Positions 1 through 9,232 of a stretch of DNA of 64,000 nt are shown here, piece by piece. Every line of letters begins with the position of its first letter. The stretch's first letter is position 1. The stretch is taken from NCBI GenBank assembly GCA_964450715.1, contig CAYVFC010000012.1, positions 1 through 64,000 of the forward strand, in the 5' to 3' direction. A program made the position numbers and the translations under genes. The notes beneath the pieces were generated by a model, which did no database searches, had not been told where the DNA came from, and worked only from the letters and a program-made list of their open reading frames with translations. This stretch comes from CAYVFC01 sp964450715. GTDB taxonomy: Bacteria > Myxococcota_A > Polyangia > Polyangiales > JAFGIB01.

Positions 1-101
1 CAGCCGGGGCCGTCCCGCCCGAAAGATGGATGAGTTGTTTTGTCACGGACCCTTATTCGGGATCGGGTCCTAACGCGATCTTCGAACCGCCGCCTTTCCT
101 T

Positions 102-1787
102 CTACATCTGCGAGCAGATCTCTGGAGGCAAGCACATGGACATTCCCGCTTCCGGGACGGCGCAACAAATCTGACCATTGAGGCAATCGGAATCGCCTGC
201 GCAACCTCCCGGCATCCCTTCGATTGCGCACTCGGCTTGACTAGTGGTATCGCCGCCCGTACAGGCTACGAAGGATTCCTGTTGCTGCGTATTGAATACT
301 ATTTCCGTACCATCAGTGCATACCATGATGATCCGATTCGGATCTACCGTATCGTATTTAATAGTGAAAGTCGCGCCTGAAGGGATTGTGTAATTCGTTT
401 TAATGTCTTCTAACGAGGTCATATCCGTCATGGCGGTGCCGCACAGCACACCGTTTGGACCGAAGTATTCCATAGCCCCCGCTCCTAGCACACCGATTCT
501 GGCGCCATTTTCCCATCTGGTTTCGCCGTTCAAATTGGTGGTGCAGGCACCGCTCGGCTGAAAACATCGGGCAAACTCCTCCCAGAACGCCTCAGCGCAG
601 GTGCCGGCCAAGGGGTTTGAGCCGATGTCCTGACAGTTTACGGTTTGGCCGCTGCTATCCGTATACTGCCCGGTTTCTACGACCCATTCGCCCGCGTCCT
701 GCCAACCCGCGCAATCAGAGTCGGCGGAAACCGTGTTACTTCCACTGGATACTTCTCGGGTCGCTCCGCCGCCCTCCGCCAGGTACACCGTGACGCTAAC
801 CAGCGAGCCCTTTCGTACGAGCATACAGAACTGCCCATTAGCGCCCGCATTCGCGTCGCTCATACCGTTGTAGTCGACTCCTTGGCCGTAGACATAAGCC
901 CCGGGGACGGGATTGCCGGCTCCATCTATAACCCTTCCGCGGATACCGGTGGTTTCCATTTCGATATCGGCGTTCCAAGGGGACATATGCGAGATCTCCG
1001 CCTCGTAGACCGCTTCTGCCGCAAGGTAGGTGGCGGTACCTTCCTCTTTCCACAAGCCGGTTTGATCGTTAAAACTCCACAAAGCAATGGTCGCGGGCGG
1101 TGTCGCAGATCCCCCGGCGGGCACCGGGATGCGAATCGTTAGGGTTTCGCCTTCTTTTACATCGATTATCTCCCCGTTCTGACGAACGGTAACGTCGAGC
1201 ACTCCAAAGCTCTCCAATTCGCTCTGTTGGCCATCGGAACGCTCGGCGCTGAGGTCCGGGATCGCTCGCAGCTCTGCCTGGTCGCTGGGGTCAAAGGGTG
1301 TCAGATGGACATCTACCGTTCCGCTCACCTGATTCCCGTCCACGTCCACGAACGCGTTGGCTGCTGCGGTAAGCTGGGCGCCTCGTTCGGCGCTGATCGT
1401 CCCGCCGGCAGCGGCGTCCAGCGACTGGGCTGCGGCCTCCGCTTTCATGTATATAGATATAGAAGTGATCACGCCTTCTCGAACGTCGACCCGCTTCTGG
1501 GCCGGAATGTAGCCCGCCTTGTTGAAACGCAGCACCAGGTTGTCCCCCTGGTTATCGCTCTCCGCAAGGTCGAGCGCAAACTCGCCGTCGCCGTTGGTAG
1601 TGGTGGTCGCATCACCGGCCTTGATATCGACCCCGGAAAGCGGAGAGCCCGCCGTATCGGTGATGCTACCGCTCACCCCGGTAGCTTTGTCGGATTGATC
1701 CGAATCGCCGTAACTACACCCGCCGCTTGAAGCGATAAGCGCTAACGCGAAGAGAAAGGTTTGTATAAATGCTCCTTTTGTCAACAT
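102..1787 (-). CDS. surface lipoprotein with two carboxypeptidase-regulatory-like (CNA-B/Ig-type) domains and a Cys-rich tail
   Basis: A predicted outer-membrane or surface lipoprotein of 561 aa. The start gives a signal peptide with a lipobox ending in SSGGC, so Cys24 would be the lipidated residue. Residues about 36-110 (VSGSITDTAGSPLSGV...) and again about 280-340 (IRGRVIDGAGNPVPGAYV) read as carboxypeptidase-regulatory-like beta domains, usually structural or adhesive. The last 50 residues hold a run of Cys pairs (GDSDCLNGQICC) of the kind seen at the ends of secreted myxobacterial-type proteins. No catalytic motif is visible. It is monocistronic, and no terminator could be assigned in the 101 bases below it. 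The substrate or binding partner is unknown; the lipoprotein call is firm and the function is not. Confidence 0.8.
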   Translation of the reverse strand: MLTKGAFIQTFLFALALIASSGGCSYGDSDQSDKATGVSGSITDTAGSPLSGVDIKAGDATTTTNGDGEFALDLAESDNQGDNLVLRFNKAGYIPAQKRVDVREGVITSISIYMKAEAAAQSLDAAAGGTISAERGAQLTAAANAFVDVDGNQVSGTVDVHLTPFDPSDQAELRAIPDLSAERSDGQQSELESFGVLDVTVRQNGEIIDVKEGETLTIRIPVPAGGSATPPATIALWSFNDQTGLWKEEGTATYLAAEAVYEAEISHMSPWNADIEMETTGIRGRVIDGAGNPVPGAYVYGQGVDYNGMSDANAGANGQFCMLVRKGSLVSVTVYLAEGGGATREVSSGSNTVSADSDCAGWQDAGEWVVETGQYTDSSGQTVNCQDIGSNPLAGTCAEAFWEEFARCFQPSGACTTNLNGETRWENGARIGVLGAGAMEYFGPNGVLCGTAMTDMTSLEDIKTNYTIPSGATFTIKYDTVDPNRIIMVCTDGTEIVFNTQQQESFVACTGGDTTSQAECAIEGMPGGCAGDSDCLNGQICCAVPEAGMSMCLPPEICSQM

Positions 1788-2157
1788 GCCTCAATTTTTA
1801 CGACGAACTGAACTCGTTAGCAAGCGACCAACCTTCTCCCGAAGCGAGAGCTTCGAACCGGTGGTTAAGGAGGCACCGCAAAAAATACGCTCCGAGACCG
1901 GGCGCGTCGACGGAACGCAATCGCGAGCGCACCCGGAGGACAAACCGCAGAGATCTCTCCCTGCGGTCGAGAGCGCTATTTCGAGGTTTTTCCGAGGACG
2001 AAAGCCGCGAGCGCGCCCGGAGGATAAACCGCATGTACCGATACGCTCTGGTACCCGACCGTAGCGCACCAGCTCTCGCCCTGCCGCGAGCGCCGTCGGA
2101 GGCCGTATGACCGGTCTTCCCATCTCGTAACCCGGTCTCGTCAAACGATCTCCGCTC
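1788..2157. other. intergenic stretch with a degenerate direct repeat
   Basis: No convincing gene. Two related segments begin near 1922 and 2006 (CGCGAGCGC(A/G)CCCGGAGGA followed by (C/T)AAACCGCA), about 84 bases apart. The second is preceded by CCGAGGACGAAAGCCG, a 16-base word also found in the 125 bp intergenic repeat family at 10854 and 26230. The small open frames here encode only Arg-rich shadows of the repeat. Confidence 0.45.
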
Positions 2158-2500
2158 GGCAGCTACCTCGACCGCGACGGCTACCTCTTCCTTGCCGATC
2201 GCAGCGTCGACCTCATCATCTCGGGCGGCGTCAACATCTACGGGGCCAGGGCCGAGCACCGGCGTGCCGCACGACCCCGAGCACATCGCCTTCATCAATC
2301 GCGCGGTGAGAGCCTACCGCGATAATGGCGGTTGCGGCGGGGTCCAGGGCGCCGACGCTATCGACGCGACCGGCTGGTACGCCGACCTGTTCCTGGACCC
2401 GGCCGACAAGGTCGCCTACGACCCGAACATCGCCGACGTGCACACCCAGCCTACACTGGTTCCGCCCGGGCATGGCGTCGGGGGAGGACGGCCCCTCGGC
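2158..2500 (+). pseudogene. gene debris: acyl-CoA synthetase C-terminal motif joined to a DUF3160-like fragment
   Basis: Two unrelated protein remnants lie side by side in different frames. In frame 1, 2158-2241 encodes GSYLDRDGYLFLADRS followed by VDLIISGGVNIY, the conserved A8/hinge region of AMP-forming acyl-CoA synthetases; the frame then degenerates. In frame 2, roughly 2255-2470 encodes a segment with INRAVRAYRDNGGCGG, GWYADLFLDP and VAYDPNIADVHTQPT, which resembles the C-terminal part of DUF3160 lipoproteins. Neither has a start, a complete domain or a plausible ribosome binding site. I infer decayed genes or recombination scars, not a functional product. A sequencing chimera at low coverage is an alternative. 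Confidence 0.45.
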
Positions 2501-2654
2501 CTCGAAGGCCGGGACAGGAGCGAGCTGGATCGGCGGCCGAGCCGGTTCCGGTGGCTCGGCTGGAGGTGAAGCGGTCACCCGACCCGATCCGGGTGGAAGA
2601 GGGGCGTCACGAGGTAGCCGCGCGACTGGGAGTTGGCGATCGCCTGAACCCGAG

Positions 2655-5279
2655 CTAGCGTAGGTAGCAGACCGCTCGCTGACGAATGGCGTCGGCGTAC
2701 AGGACTATCTCTCGGTCACCCGGCAGGTCCTCGGCGTCGATCACCTTGACCGCGCGCAAGAGCTCGCGGTGAGTATCGGGCAATAGACGCGTCAAGCGGT
2801 TCGGCGCGCGCTGCAACAGCTTCTCGGCCACCAGGTTGTCCGCCTGCTCGGGAAAGAGGGCCAGGTACAGGATGTTGCTCTCCACCAGGTCGGCGAAGAA
2901 GTGGGTGCCCAGAGAGACGTCGGGCACCAGGTCGTCGCGCATGGCCACGATCTCCACCACCACCGAGGCGGCGCTGATCTCGGAAAAGGAAACGGGGACG
3001 CCGAGCGAGGGGGTGGTGGTCCCCCAGCGTCCCGGGCCGATGAGCACCACGGACCCCTTACTGCCACCTCTGTCCAGCTGCGTTATCTCGCCGATCAGGC
3101 GCGCCACCGAGTAGCGGGTCCGGTCGGGTAAGCTGCCGTAGACCGACGGCGCCACGTAGACCAGCCGGTCCACCGCGGTCAGGCGGCTGTGACCGATGAC
3201 CACTCCCCGGCTGGAAAGGACGATGTCTTTCTTCTTGATCTCTTCCGGCTTGACCTCGGCGCTCGTCTCGCGCAGACCCCCGCTGTGCTGGACCTGAAAG
3301 GGCCGGCACTGCACCAGGTTGACGCGGTATCCGTCGCCGGCCACGGTGTTGGCGGTGAACTCGACGTCCACGGGGTACTCGTAGGCTGCCTGCAACAGCC
3401 GTAGTATCTCCCGCATGTCGTTGACGAAGGAGGCGTCGGAGAGCACGCCGTCGAGGGTCAGTACCCAGGGAAAGCCCAGCTCCCGTCCGCGTTCGCGGGC
3501 GGCGCGCTCGCTCCGGCTGTCGCGCGAGGCGAAGGTCTCTACGCGCAGGGCGGGGCTCTGCTCGACCACCTCCGGGAAATCGCGAGTGACCAGCTGGTTG
3601 GCCCCCAGATCCAGCACGTCCACCTTGTGCTGCGAGTAGCGGACGGCCCGGTCCCGCGTCTCCTCGGGCCGCCTCTCCGGCGCGTTGAGCGCCACCAGCC
3701 GCGTGTAATCGTCGTCCTGCCGGTCTACCGCCCGGGTGCCGAGCCCGAAGACCAGGCGCAACATGCCCGCCTCCGGATCGATGCCCTGCCCCCAGACAAA
3801 GGGATTGAAGGAGAAACCCACGCCCGCCAGCTGAGGATAGTAGTAGTTACCGTACATGGAACCCGAGACGCGCTGCACCAGCAACGCCATCTGCTCGTCG
3901 CGGTCGAGAAGTCCCCGCTCCGCCCGGTAACGCAGCGCCTTCTCGCTCATGGCGCTGGCATAGATGGTACGAATGGCGGAGAGGAAATCCTCCATCCGCT
4001 TGCTCTCCGGGCCCTGGTTAGCGCAGAAGATGCTCTCGTACTTGCCGGCGAAGGCGTGGCCGAAGTTGTCCTCCAGCAGGCTGCTGGAGCGAACGATGAT
4101 GGGGGACTGGCCGTAGTAGTCGAGCAGGTCGGAGAACTGCTTGACCAGGTAGTCGGGAAACGACCCGCGCAGGATCTGCCGGCGCGCCTCCGAGGCGCCC
4201 TTGAGAAAGGTGTCCGGATTGCGCTGGCTCTCGCGCCCCCACCAGACGCCGTTCTTGACCAGGTAGGTGTAGAAGACATCCGAGGCGATGTAGAAGGAGT
4301 CGTGCTCCTCCAGCAGGGAAGCGAGTCGCTTGCTCTTCTGCTCGATGATGGCTCGGGCCAGCAGCATGCCGGCGGTCTTGCCGCCGATCAGCCCGGTGCC
4401 GATGATGCGCTCGCCGATCTCCAGCACCTCGGCGACGGTCAAGTGCTTGCGGAGCAGCTTCAGCATCCGCTCGTCGCGGGAGATGGCGATGCGCAGCAAG
4501 CGGTCTAGGTGCTCGTCCGCCGCCGAATTGCCGTCGCCGGCGTCGGCATCCAGATCGCAGGCATTGCGCGCGTCGTCGAAGGCCCGGTGCCAGATGTCGA
4601 GGTGAGCGCCTCCCGAGTGCAGCTGGGTGCGCGGCACCGAGGAGAGAATGCGCGAGATGACCGCGCTGTCGTTGACCGGCGTGAACTCGTCCTCTTGCCG
4701 GACGTGCAGGGTGAACATGGTGGGCGAGTAGCGGTGCAACACCTTGAGCGGTCTGACGTAGAGCTGCTTGCGGTTGCGGTAGACCGCCAGCAGCACCTGG
4801 GCCGTGTCGGTGATGGGAGAGGTGGCGTGGGCGGAGTGGTGGTTGCGGAACAGCGCGAAGTAGGCGACCGTCTCCATGTCGAAGAGATAGGGGCAGGTCA
4901 ACATGAAGAAGTTGGCCAGCATTTGATCGCTGTACCAGTCGACCACCAGATCGGAGAGGCAATCGAAGAGATAGAACGCTCCGCGACCCGCGCTCTCGAT
5001 GACGCGATGCACGTCGATCAGAAACGACTCGAAGCCCCGCTCGGGATAGAGCCGGTGGATGCTGGCCCCCGAGTTCTTCGGCAACAGCGGCGGGTGGCTG
5101 GCGAAGCGGAAGTAGATCAGAGGCCGTCCGGTGCGCAGCGCCGCCTCGCAATAGGGCTGTACGAAGACCCGGTAGTCGTCGATGGAGTCGATCTCCCAGA
5201 CGATGTTGTCCCCGGCCAGCACGCCGCCGATGATGCGGTCGAGCCCCGACAGACCCGTGCTCAGACGTACGCTTTCCAT
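2655..5279 (-). CDS. PEP/pyruvate-binding (PPDK_N) domain protein with degenerate KaiC/RecA-like N-terminus
   Basis: An 874-aa cytoplasmic protein. Residues 1-200 begin like a KaiC/RadA ATPase (STGLSGLDRIIGGVLAGDNIV), but the Walker A loop is replaced by WEIDSIDDYR, so this half probably does not hydrolyse ATP. Residues about 290-660 match the ATP-grasp N-terminal domain of pyruvate phosphate dikinase/PEP synthase: GGKTAGM at 299-305, VRSSSLLED at 396-404, and VNLVQCRPFQV near the end of the domain. The phosphohistidine and PEP-binding domains of true PPDK are missing; about 200 uncharacterised residues follow. It lies 27 bases after nadE and is probably co-transcribed, with an AGAAGGGG ribosome site before the ATG. 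Proteins of this type are annotated only as PEP/pyruvate-binding; a phosphotransfer or sensing role is inference. Confidence 0.8.
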   Translation of the reverse strand: MESVRLSTGLSGLDRIIGGVLAGDNIVWEIDSIDDYRVFVQPYCEAALRTGRPLIYFRFASHPPLLPKNSGASIHRLYPERGFESFLIDVHRVIESAGRGAFYLFDCLSDLVVDWYSDQMLANFFMLTCPYLFDMETVAYFALFRNHHSAHATSPITDTAQVLLAVYRNRKQLYVRPLKVLHRYSPTMFTLHVRQEDEFTPVNDSAVISRILSSVPRTQLHSGGAHLDIWHRAFDDARNACDLDADAGDGNSAADEHLDRLLRIAISRDERMLKLLRKHLTVAEVLEIGERIIGTGLIGGKTAGMLLARAIIEQKSKRLASLLEEHDSFYIASDVFYTYLVKNGVWWGRESQRNPDTFLKGASEARRQILRGSFPDYLVKQFSDLLDYYGQSPIIVRSSSLLEDNFGHAFAGKYESIFCANQGPESKRMEDFLSAIRTIYASAMSEKALRYRAERGLLDRDEQMALLVQRVSGSMYGNYYYPQLAGVGFSFNPFVWGQGIDPEAGMLRLVFGLGTRAVDRQDDDYTRLVALNAPERRPEETRDRAVRYSQHKVDVLDLGANQLVTRDFPEVVEQSPALRVETFASRDSRSERAARERGRELGFPWVLTLDGVLSDASFVNDMREILRLLQAAYEYPVDVEFTANTVAGDGYRVNLVQCRPFQVQHSGGLRETSAEVKPEEIKKKDIVLSSRGVVIGHSRLTAVDRLVYVAPSVYGSLPDRTRYSVARLIGEITQLDRGGSKGSVVLIGPGRWGTTTPSLGVPVSFSEISAASVVVEIVAMRDDLVPDVSLGTHFFADLVESNILYLALFPEQADNLVAEKLLQRAPNRLTRLLPDTHRELLRAVKVIDAEDLPGDREIVLYADAIRQRAVCYLR

Positions 5280-5306
5280 GCTCGGTTCCCCTTCTCTTAC
5301 TCTTTT

Positions 5307-6962
5307 CTATCCCCGGAAGCGCTGCGCGATGGGGTAGCGGCGACCGGGACCGAAGGCCTTGTCGGTCACGATCAGCGCCGGCGGCATCTGCCGGCGCTTG
5401 TGCTCGCTTACGAAGATCAGCCGCGCCGCCTGTCGCACCACCGCGGCGTCCTGCCCGCCGACGATGACCTCCGCCGGGGACTCGCCCTTCTCGACCAACC
5501 GCCGCAGGATCTCGTCCAGCACCTCGTAGGGAGGCAGGCTGTCCTGATCGGTCTGGTCGGGTCGCAGCTCGGCGCTGGGCGCCTTGGTGAGCACGGTCTC
5601 GGGAACGATCGGGCGGCCGGCCTGGCGGTTGACCTCGCGCGCCACCTCGTAGACCCGCGTCTTGCTCAGATCCCCGATCACCGCCAGCGCTCCCACGGCG
5701 TCGCCGTACAGGGTACAATAGCCAGCCGCGATCTCGCTCTTGTTGCCCGTGTTCAGCACCAGGTAACCGGAGCGGTTGGCCAAGGCCATCAGCACCGCGC
5801 CGCGGATGCGCGCCTGCAGGTTCTCGAAGGTGGTGTCCTCGGCCGAAGCGGGGCCGATCTGCTCCAGGACCGGGGCCAGCTCGTCCAGGTAACTCTGGAA
5901 GATGGCGTCGATGGAAAAGACGCGCAGCTCGATGCCCAGCGACGCGGCCAGCGCTTCGGCGTCCCGCAGGCTGCCCTCGGACGAGTAGCGGGTGGGCATG
6001 GCCACGGCCAGCACGTTCTCTGGGCCCAGAGCGCGCGTGGCGATGCAAGCGACGAGCGAGCTATCGATGCCGCCGGAGAGCCCCAGCACGGCCCGGGTGA
6101 AGCCGCACTTGCGTACGTAGTCCCGCACCCCGAGGGAGAGACCGAGCAGCGCCGCTTCGGCATCCTGCCCGCAGAGAGGGGCGAGCGGCCCGCCCGGAGC
6201 CAGATCGCATACCAGAATATCTTCTTCAAAAGCCCGCGCCCGCGCCCAGACCGTGCCATCCGGTCCGAAGACAGTGCTGCCGCCGTCGAAGAGCAACTCA
6301 TCGTTGCCGCCCACCTGGTTGACGAAGAGAAACGGGCGCCGGTGATGGGCCGCAACTCGGGCCAGCATGCGCGGCCGCAGCTTCAGCTTGCGCAAGGTGA
6401 AGGGAGAGGCGGAGACGTGCACGATGGCGTCGGCACCGCCTTCCACGCACTGCTGGACCGGATTCTGGTCGTAGCGTTTGCGCAGGGGGGTGTCCACGTC
6501 GTTCCAGGCATCCTCGCAGATGACGATGCCGAAGCGCTTGCCGTCGACCTCCACCACCGTCGCTCCCTTTCCGGGCTCGAAGTAGCGGTCCTCGTCGAAC
6601 ACGTCGTAGGTGGGCAGCAGCTGCTTGTGGGCCACCGCCACCACGCTTCCCCCGCGCAACAGGGCCGCGGCGTTGTGCACCGGGCGCCGCGCGCCGGCCG
6701 GGGCCGGATCCAGGCAGCCCGCGATCACCGGTAGCTCGGGCGGGAGCTGGCGCGCCAGATCCTGGAGGCGGGCGCGCGCATCGACGATGAAACCGGGTAG
6801 ATCGAGCAAGTCCCTGGGAGGGTAACCGTACAGGCTCAGCTCCGGAAAAACGGCCAGGCGCGCTCCCCGCGCCAGCGCCTGGCGGGCGGCGTCCACCATG
6901 CGCGCGGCATTGCCCTCCAGGTCGCCGACCGTGGGGTTTATCTGCAGCAAGGCGACTCGCAT
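5307..6962 (-). CDS. nadE: glutamine-dependent NAD+ synthetase
   Basis: Catalyses the last step of NAD biosynthesis: deamido-NAD + ATP + glutamine to NAD. Of its 551 aa, residues 1-260 are a nitrilase-type glutaminase with the triad visible as Glu41 (FPELSLYGY), Lys113 (AHKQLLP) and Cys149 (IVICEDAW). The C-terminal half is the synthetase with the ATP pyrophosphatase P-loop SGGIDSS at 296-302 and the later NTGNKSEIAAGYCTLYGD segment. Length and domain order are typical of the two-domain bacterial enzyme. It is the first gene of a probable two-gene unit with the PPDK_N-domain protein. The start MRVALLQINPTVGD is the usual N-terminus for this family. Confidence 0.97.
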   Translation of the reverse strand: MRVALLQINPTVGDLEGNAARMVDAARQALARGARLAVFPELSLYGYPPRDLLDLPGFIVDARARLQDLARQLPPELPVIAGCLDPAPAGARRPVHNAAALLRGGSVVAVAHKQLLPTYDVFDEDRYFEPGKGATVVEVDGKRFGIVICEDAWNDVDTPLRKRYDQNPVQQCVEGGADAIVHVSASPFTLRKLKLRPRMLARVAAHHRRPFLFVNQVGGNDELLFDGGSTVFGPDGTVWARARAFEEDILVCDLAPGGPLAPLCGQDAEAALLGLSLGVRDYVRKCGFTRAVLGLSGGIDSSLVACIATRALGPENVLAVAMPTRYSSEGSLRDAEALAASLGIELRVFSIDAIFQSYLDELAPVLEQIGPASAEDTTFENLQARIRGAVLMALANRSGYLVLNTGNKSEIAAGYCTLYGDAVGALAVIGDLSKTRVYEVAREVNRQAGRPIVPETVLTKAPSAELRPDQTDQDSLPPYEVLDEILRRLVEKGESPAEVIVGGQDAAVVRQAARLIFVSEHKRRQMPPALIVTDKAFGPGRRYPIAQRFRG

Positions 6963-7110
6963 GGCTTCCGGATTCGCTCCTGCGCGGCGCCTGGCCGGCG
7001 ACGCCTGCCGCGCCGGCCGAGCCGCGGGGATCCGGACGACAGCTTATCGCCAGAGCTCTGCCGAGTCGAGCAGGAAGGCGCCGCGAGGCGAGCTCCGGAT
7101 CACTGATAGT

Positions 7111-7192
7111 AACTGTTCAGGGCGGCAATGTTGCTGTCCGAAACGACGGCGGCCAATCCATCCCGAAAAACCGGCTTTCGTCCTCGGGCCGG
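7111..7192 (-). repeat. intergenic repeat family R125, copy D (minus orientation)
   Basis: On the minus strand this reads CCGGCCCGAGGACGAAAGCCGG, TTTTTCGGGAT, GGATTGGCCGCCGTCGTTTC and ends at CTGAACAGTT. It matches the 3' half of the copies at 10854 and 26230 with few changes. A second shared block lies beside it, around 7230-7265 (GGCGGCCCAGGCGCC...GAAAAA on the minus strand), and recurs near 10731-10770. The remainder of the 320-base gap 6963-7282 shows no gene. Confidence 0.75.
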
Positions 7193-7282
7193 CTCGTCAC
7201 CTACCCGGGTACGCTCCTCGCCGGGCCTGAGGGCGCACTCGGTTTTTCCGGCGCCTGGGCCGCCGCCTAGAGCACCGAACGT

Positions 7283-8383
7283 TTACCACTGCAAGGAGGC
7301 GAGCCGGCGCTCGACCCAGTGCCGTTCCTTCTTCAGCCCCGCGCTCTCGTATACCTCCAGTAGCTTTCGGTAGCGCTCGAGCGGATCGAAACCGACCGCG
7401 TGCTCGAGCTTGCGCAGGCAGAGCGGGCAGAGATGGATGGGCTGTCCGTCGAGCTCCTGCAGGCTGTTGCTGCCGTTCATGGCGCAGCGGTAGCTCACGC
7501 AATGCAGGATGCCAAACATGTGGCCGATCTCGTGGCCGACGATTTTCAGGCTACGCCGGACGGTCTGCTCCCTCTGCTTCGCCCGGGGCTCTCGCCTCTT
7601 GTTGCCGTAAAAGGCCGGATCGAAGCGCGCCAGCGAGAACACCCCCACCCGACTGGAGAGCATGGCCTCCCCGAACACGTAGTTCCACGACTCTTCGGGG
7701 TACAGATCGTGGGTGGTCAGCGCCACCAGGCCGAAGGCGTCCGGCGGCAGCCGTTCGTATAGATTGAACAGGATATCGCGGGTTTTCACCTGCGGGTTTC
7801 CCGTGTAGGGATTCTTGCGGAAGGTGAACCCCTTGTTCGACAGGCCATCGGCGGGCAACACCGCGGCGGGCACCATGAAGTAGGCGGAGACAAAGCGCTC
7901 GATGAGAGCCAGATCGGGAAAGCTCCGGCGATGCGAGTATCCCAGGGGCAGCACGTAGATCCGGTTGCGCGGGCCGTCGGGCCGGTTCCATCTGCTGGCC
8001 ACGAACCGCTCGAAGCTCTGCAACGGCTCCTTGAAGACCGAGCGCCAGTGCCCGGCCCCGGGCTCGGGCAGGGGCCGGAAGAGGTCGTCGATACCGGTTG
8101 CCCCGGCCGACGTCTCTGCTCGTCGCGGGCTGTTCGCCGACCCCTGCCGGGCTCGGGGGTCGCTTTCTGTCGACGCCAGCGGGGCGCGCCGGCCGCTTCT
8201 GGTCGCTGCTGCGCCCTCGGTCGGCGAGCGCGGAGGGGAATCGGCCCCCCCCCCGGACCGCTGACGGTCGCGAATGGCGCGGTCAGCACTGGAGCCGGTC
8301 GAGGAATCGGCGTCCAGGAAATACACGGCCGCGCAGAGCAGCGCGACGATTATCGCGAACAGCGCGGGAGCCGCCTTTTGCAA
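7283..8383 (-). CDS. membrane-anchored or secreted archaemetzincin-type zinc metalloprotease
   Basis: A metzincin peptidase of 366 aa. The zinc site and family signature are intact: HEIGHMFGILHC at residues 284-295 supplies three zinc ligands and the catalytic Glu285, followed by Cys300, Met302 (Met-turn) and CPLC at 319-322. That extended H-C-C-C-C pattern defines archaemetzincins and is thought to hold a second zinc. Unlike the short cytosolic archaeal proteins, it starts with a hydrophobic segment (residues 8-23) and an 80-residue low-complexity Ser/Gly/Arg linker, so the catalytic domain is probably periplasmic or surface exposed. It is divergent from the YhhN gene at 8555. The physiological substrate is unknown for the family. 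The catalytic call is strong, the topology inferred. Confidence 0.88.
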   Translation of the reverse strand: MQKAAPALFAIIVALLCAAVYFLDADSSTGSSADRAIRDRQRSGGGADSPPRSPTEGAAATRSGRRAPLASTESDPRARQGSANSPRRAETSAGATGIDDLFRPLPEPGAGHWRSVFKEPLQSFERFVASRWNRPDGPRNRIYVLPLGYSHRRSFPDLALIERFVSAYFMVPAAVLPADGLSNKGFTFRKNPYTGNPQVKTRDILFNLYERLPPDAFGLVALTTHDLYPEESWNYVFGEAMLSSRVGVFSLARFDPAFYGNKRREPRAKQREQTVRRSLKIVGHEIGHMFGILHCVSYRCAMNGSNSLQELDGQPIHLCPLCLRKLEHAVGFDPLERYRKLLEVYESAGLKKERHWVERRLASLQW

Positions 8384-8554
8384 GCAGACCTCCGACCTTT
8401 ACGGGATCGCGGTCCCGTTCCCGTCATGCCAAGAAGCAAGCGGCCGGAGGGAGCTGCGCGCACCCTTCTCCGTCGATAACGCTCCATATATACGTTCCAC
8501 CGACCCCCGGATCCTGACATTTTTAAATATACTGGTTCGCAACTCCGACTGCCC

Positions 8555-9190
8555 GTGCTCGCCTTTCAACTACTCACCGCCGTTATGCTGGCCTCCCTTC
8601 TGACCGCCGAGCGGCTCGGCAGCCAGACGGGCAAATGGATAAGCAAGCCCATCGCTTCGGGCGGTTTCTTGGGAACGGCCTGGATGGCTGGCGGCTGGCA
8701 GAGCCTGTATGGCCAGTGCGTGCTGCTCGCCCTAGGATTCTGCTGGCTCGGAGACGTGCTTCTCATCCCGGTCGGAAATCGGCGGGTGTTCAGGGCGGGA
8801 ATCGCGAGTTTTCTGCTGGGACACATGGCATTCGCCGTGGGCTTCGTGGTGCGCGGTTCAGATCCCGTTCACGGCGCTGCGGCGCTCGGCCTCACCGCCC
8901 TGCCGGCCGCTGTTGTAGTGCGTTGGCTGTATCGCAGGTTGCCGCCCGACATGCGCGTGCCGGTGGTGGCGTATATCGCCGTCATCAGCGCCATGGTCGC
9001 GCTGGCCGCGGCCACCCATATACGGCAGAGCGCGTCGCTTTTGCTACTGGGGGCGGTGCTGTTCTACCTGTCCGACCTGTCGGTCGCGCGCGACCGGTTC
9101 ATCGCGCCTTCGTTCTGCAATCGCCTCTGGGGGCTGCCGGCTTACTACGGTGCCCAGCTTTTGCTGGCCTCAACCGCTGGCGGCGTCTGA
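8555..9190 (+). CDS. YhhN family integral membrane protein (lysoplasmalogenase-like)
   Basis: A 211-aa polytopic membrane protein with about seven or eight hydrophobic helices. The family pattern is visible: small-residue helices, SKP near residue 30, CWLGDVLL around 64-71, SDLSVARDRF near 172-181 and a closing GLPAYYGAQLLLA. YhhN/TMEM86 proteins include lysoplasmalogenases that cleave the vinyl ether of lysoplasmalogen; activity in this bacterial member is inference. The frame opens at a GTG (8555-8557) with no clear Shine-Dalgarno site, so the exact start is uncertain. It is convergent with the polyester-hydrolase-like gene that ends at 9233, 42 bases downstream. Confidence 0.85.
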   Translation: MLAFQLLTAVMLASLLTAERLGSQTGKWISKPIASGGFLGTAWMAGGWQSLYGQCVLLALGFCWLGDVLLIPVGNRRVFRAGIASFLLGHMAFAVGFVVRGSDPVHGAAALGLTALPAAVVVRWLYRRLPPDMRVPVVAYIAVISAMVALAAATHIRQSASLLLLGAVLFYLSDLSVARDRFIAPSFCNRLWGLPAYYGAQLLLASTAGGV

Positions 9191-9232
9191 CGGCGCTCTT
9201 CGACGGCGTGAAACGAGACGAGCGGGACCAGG

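Noticed and set aside
4018..6048. Long minus-strand open frame of 676 codons spanning two genes
   Set aside because: Runs out of frame through the PPDK_N-domain gene and nadE; the encoded sequence is Arg/Gly/Ala repeat-like and has no recognisable domain.
4509..6734. Plus-strand open frame of 741 codons
   Set aside because: Antisense to nadE and the PPDK_N-domain gene; typical high-GC shadow.
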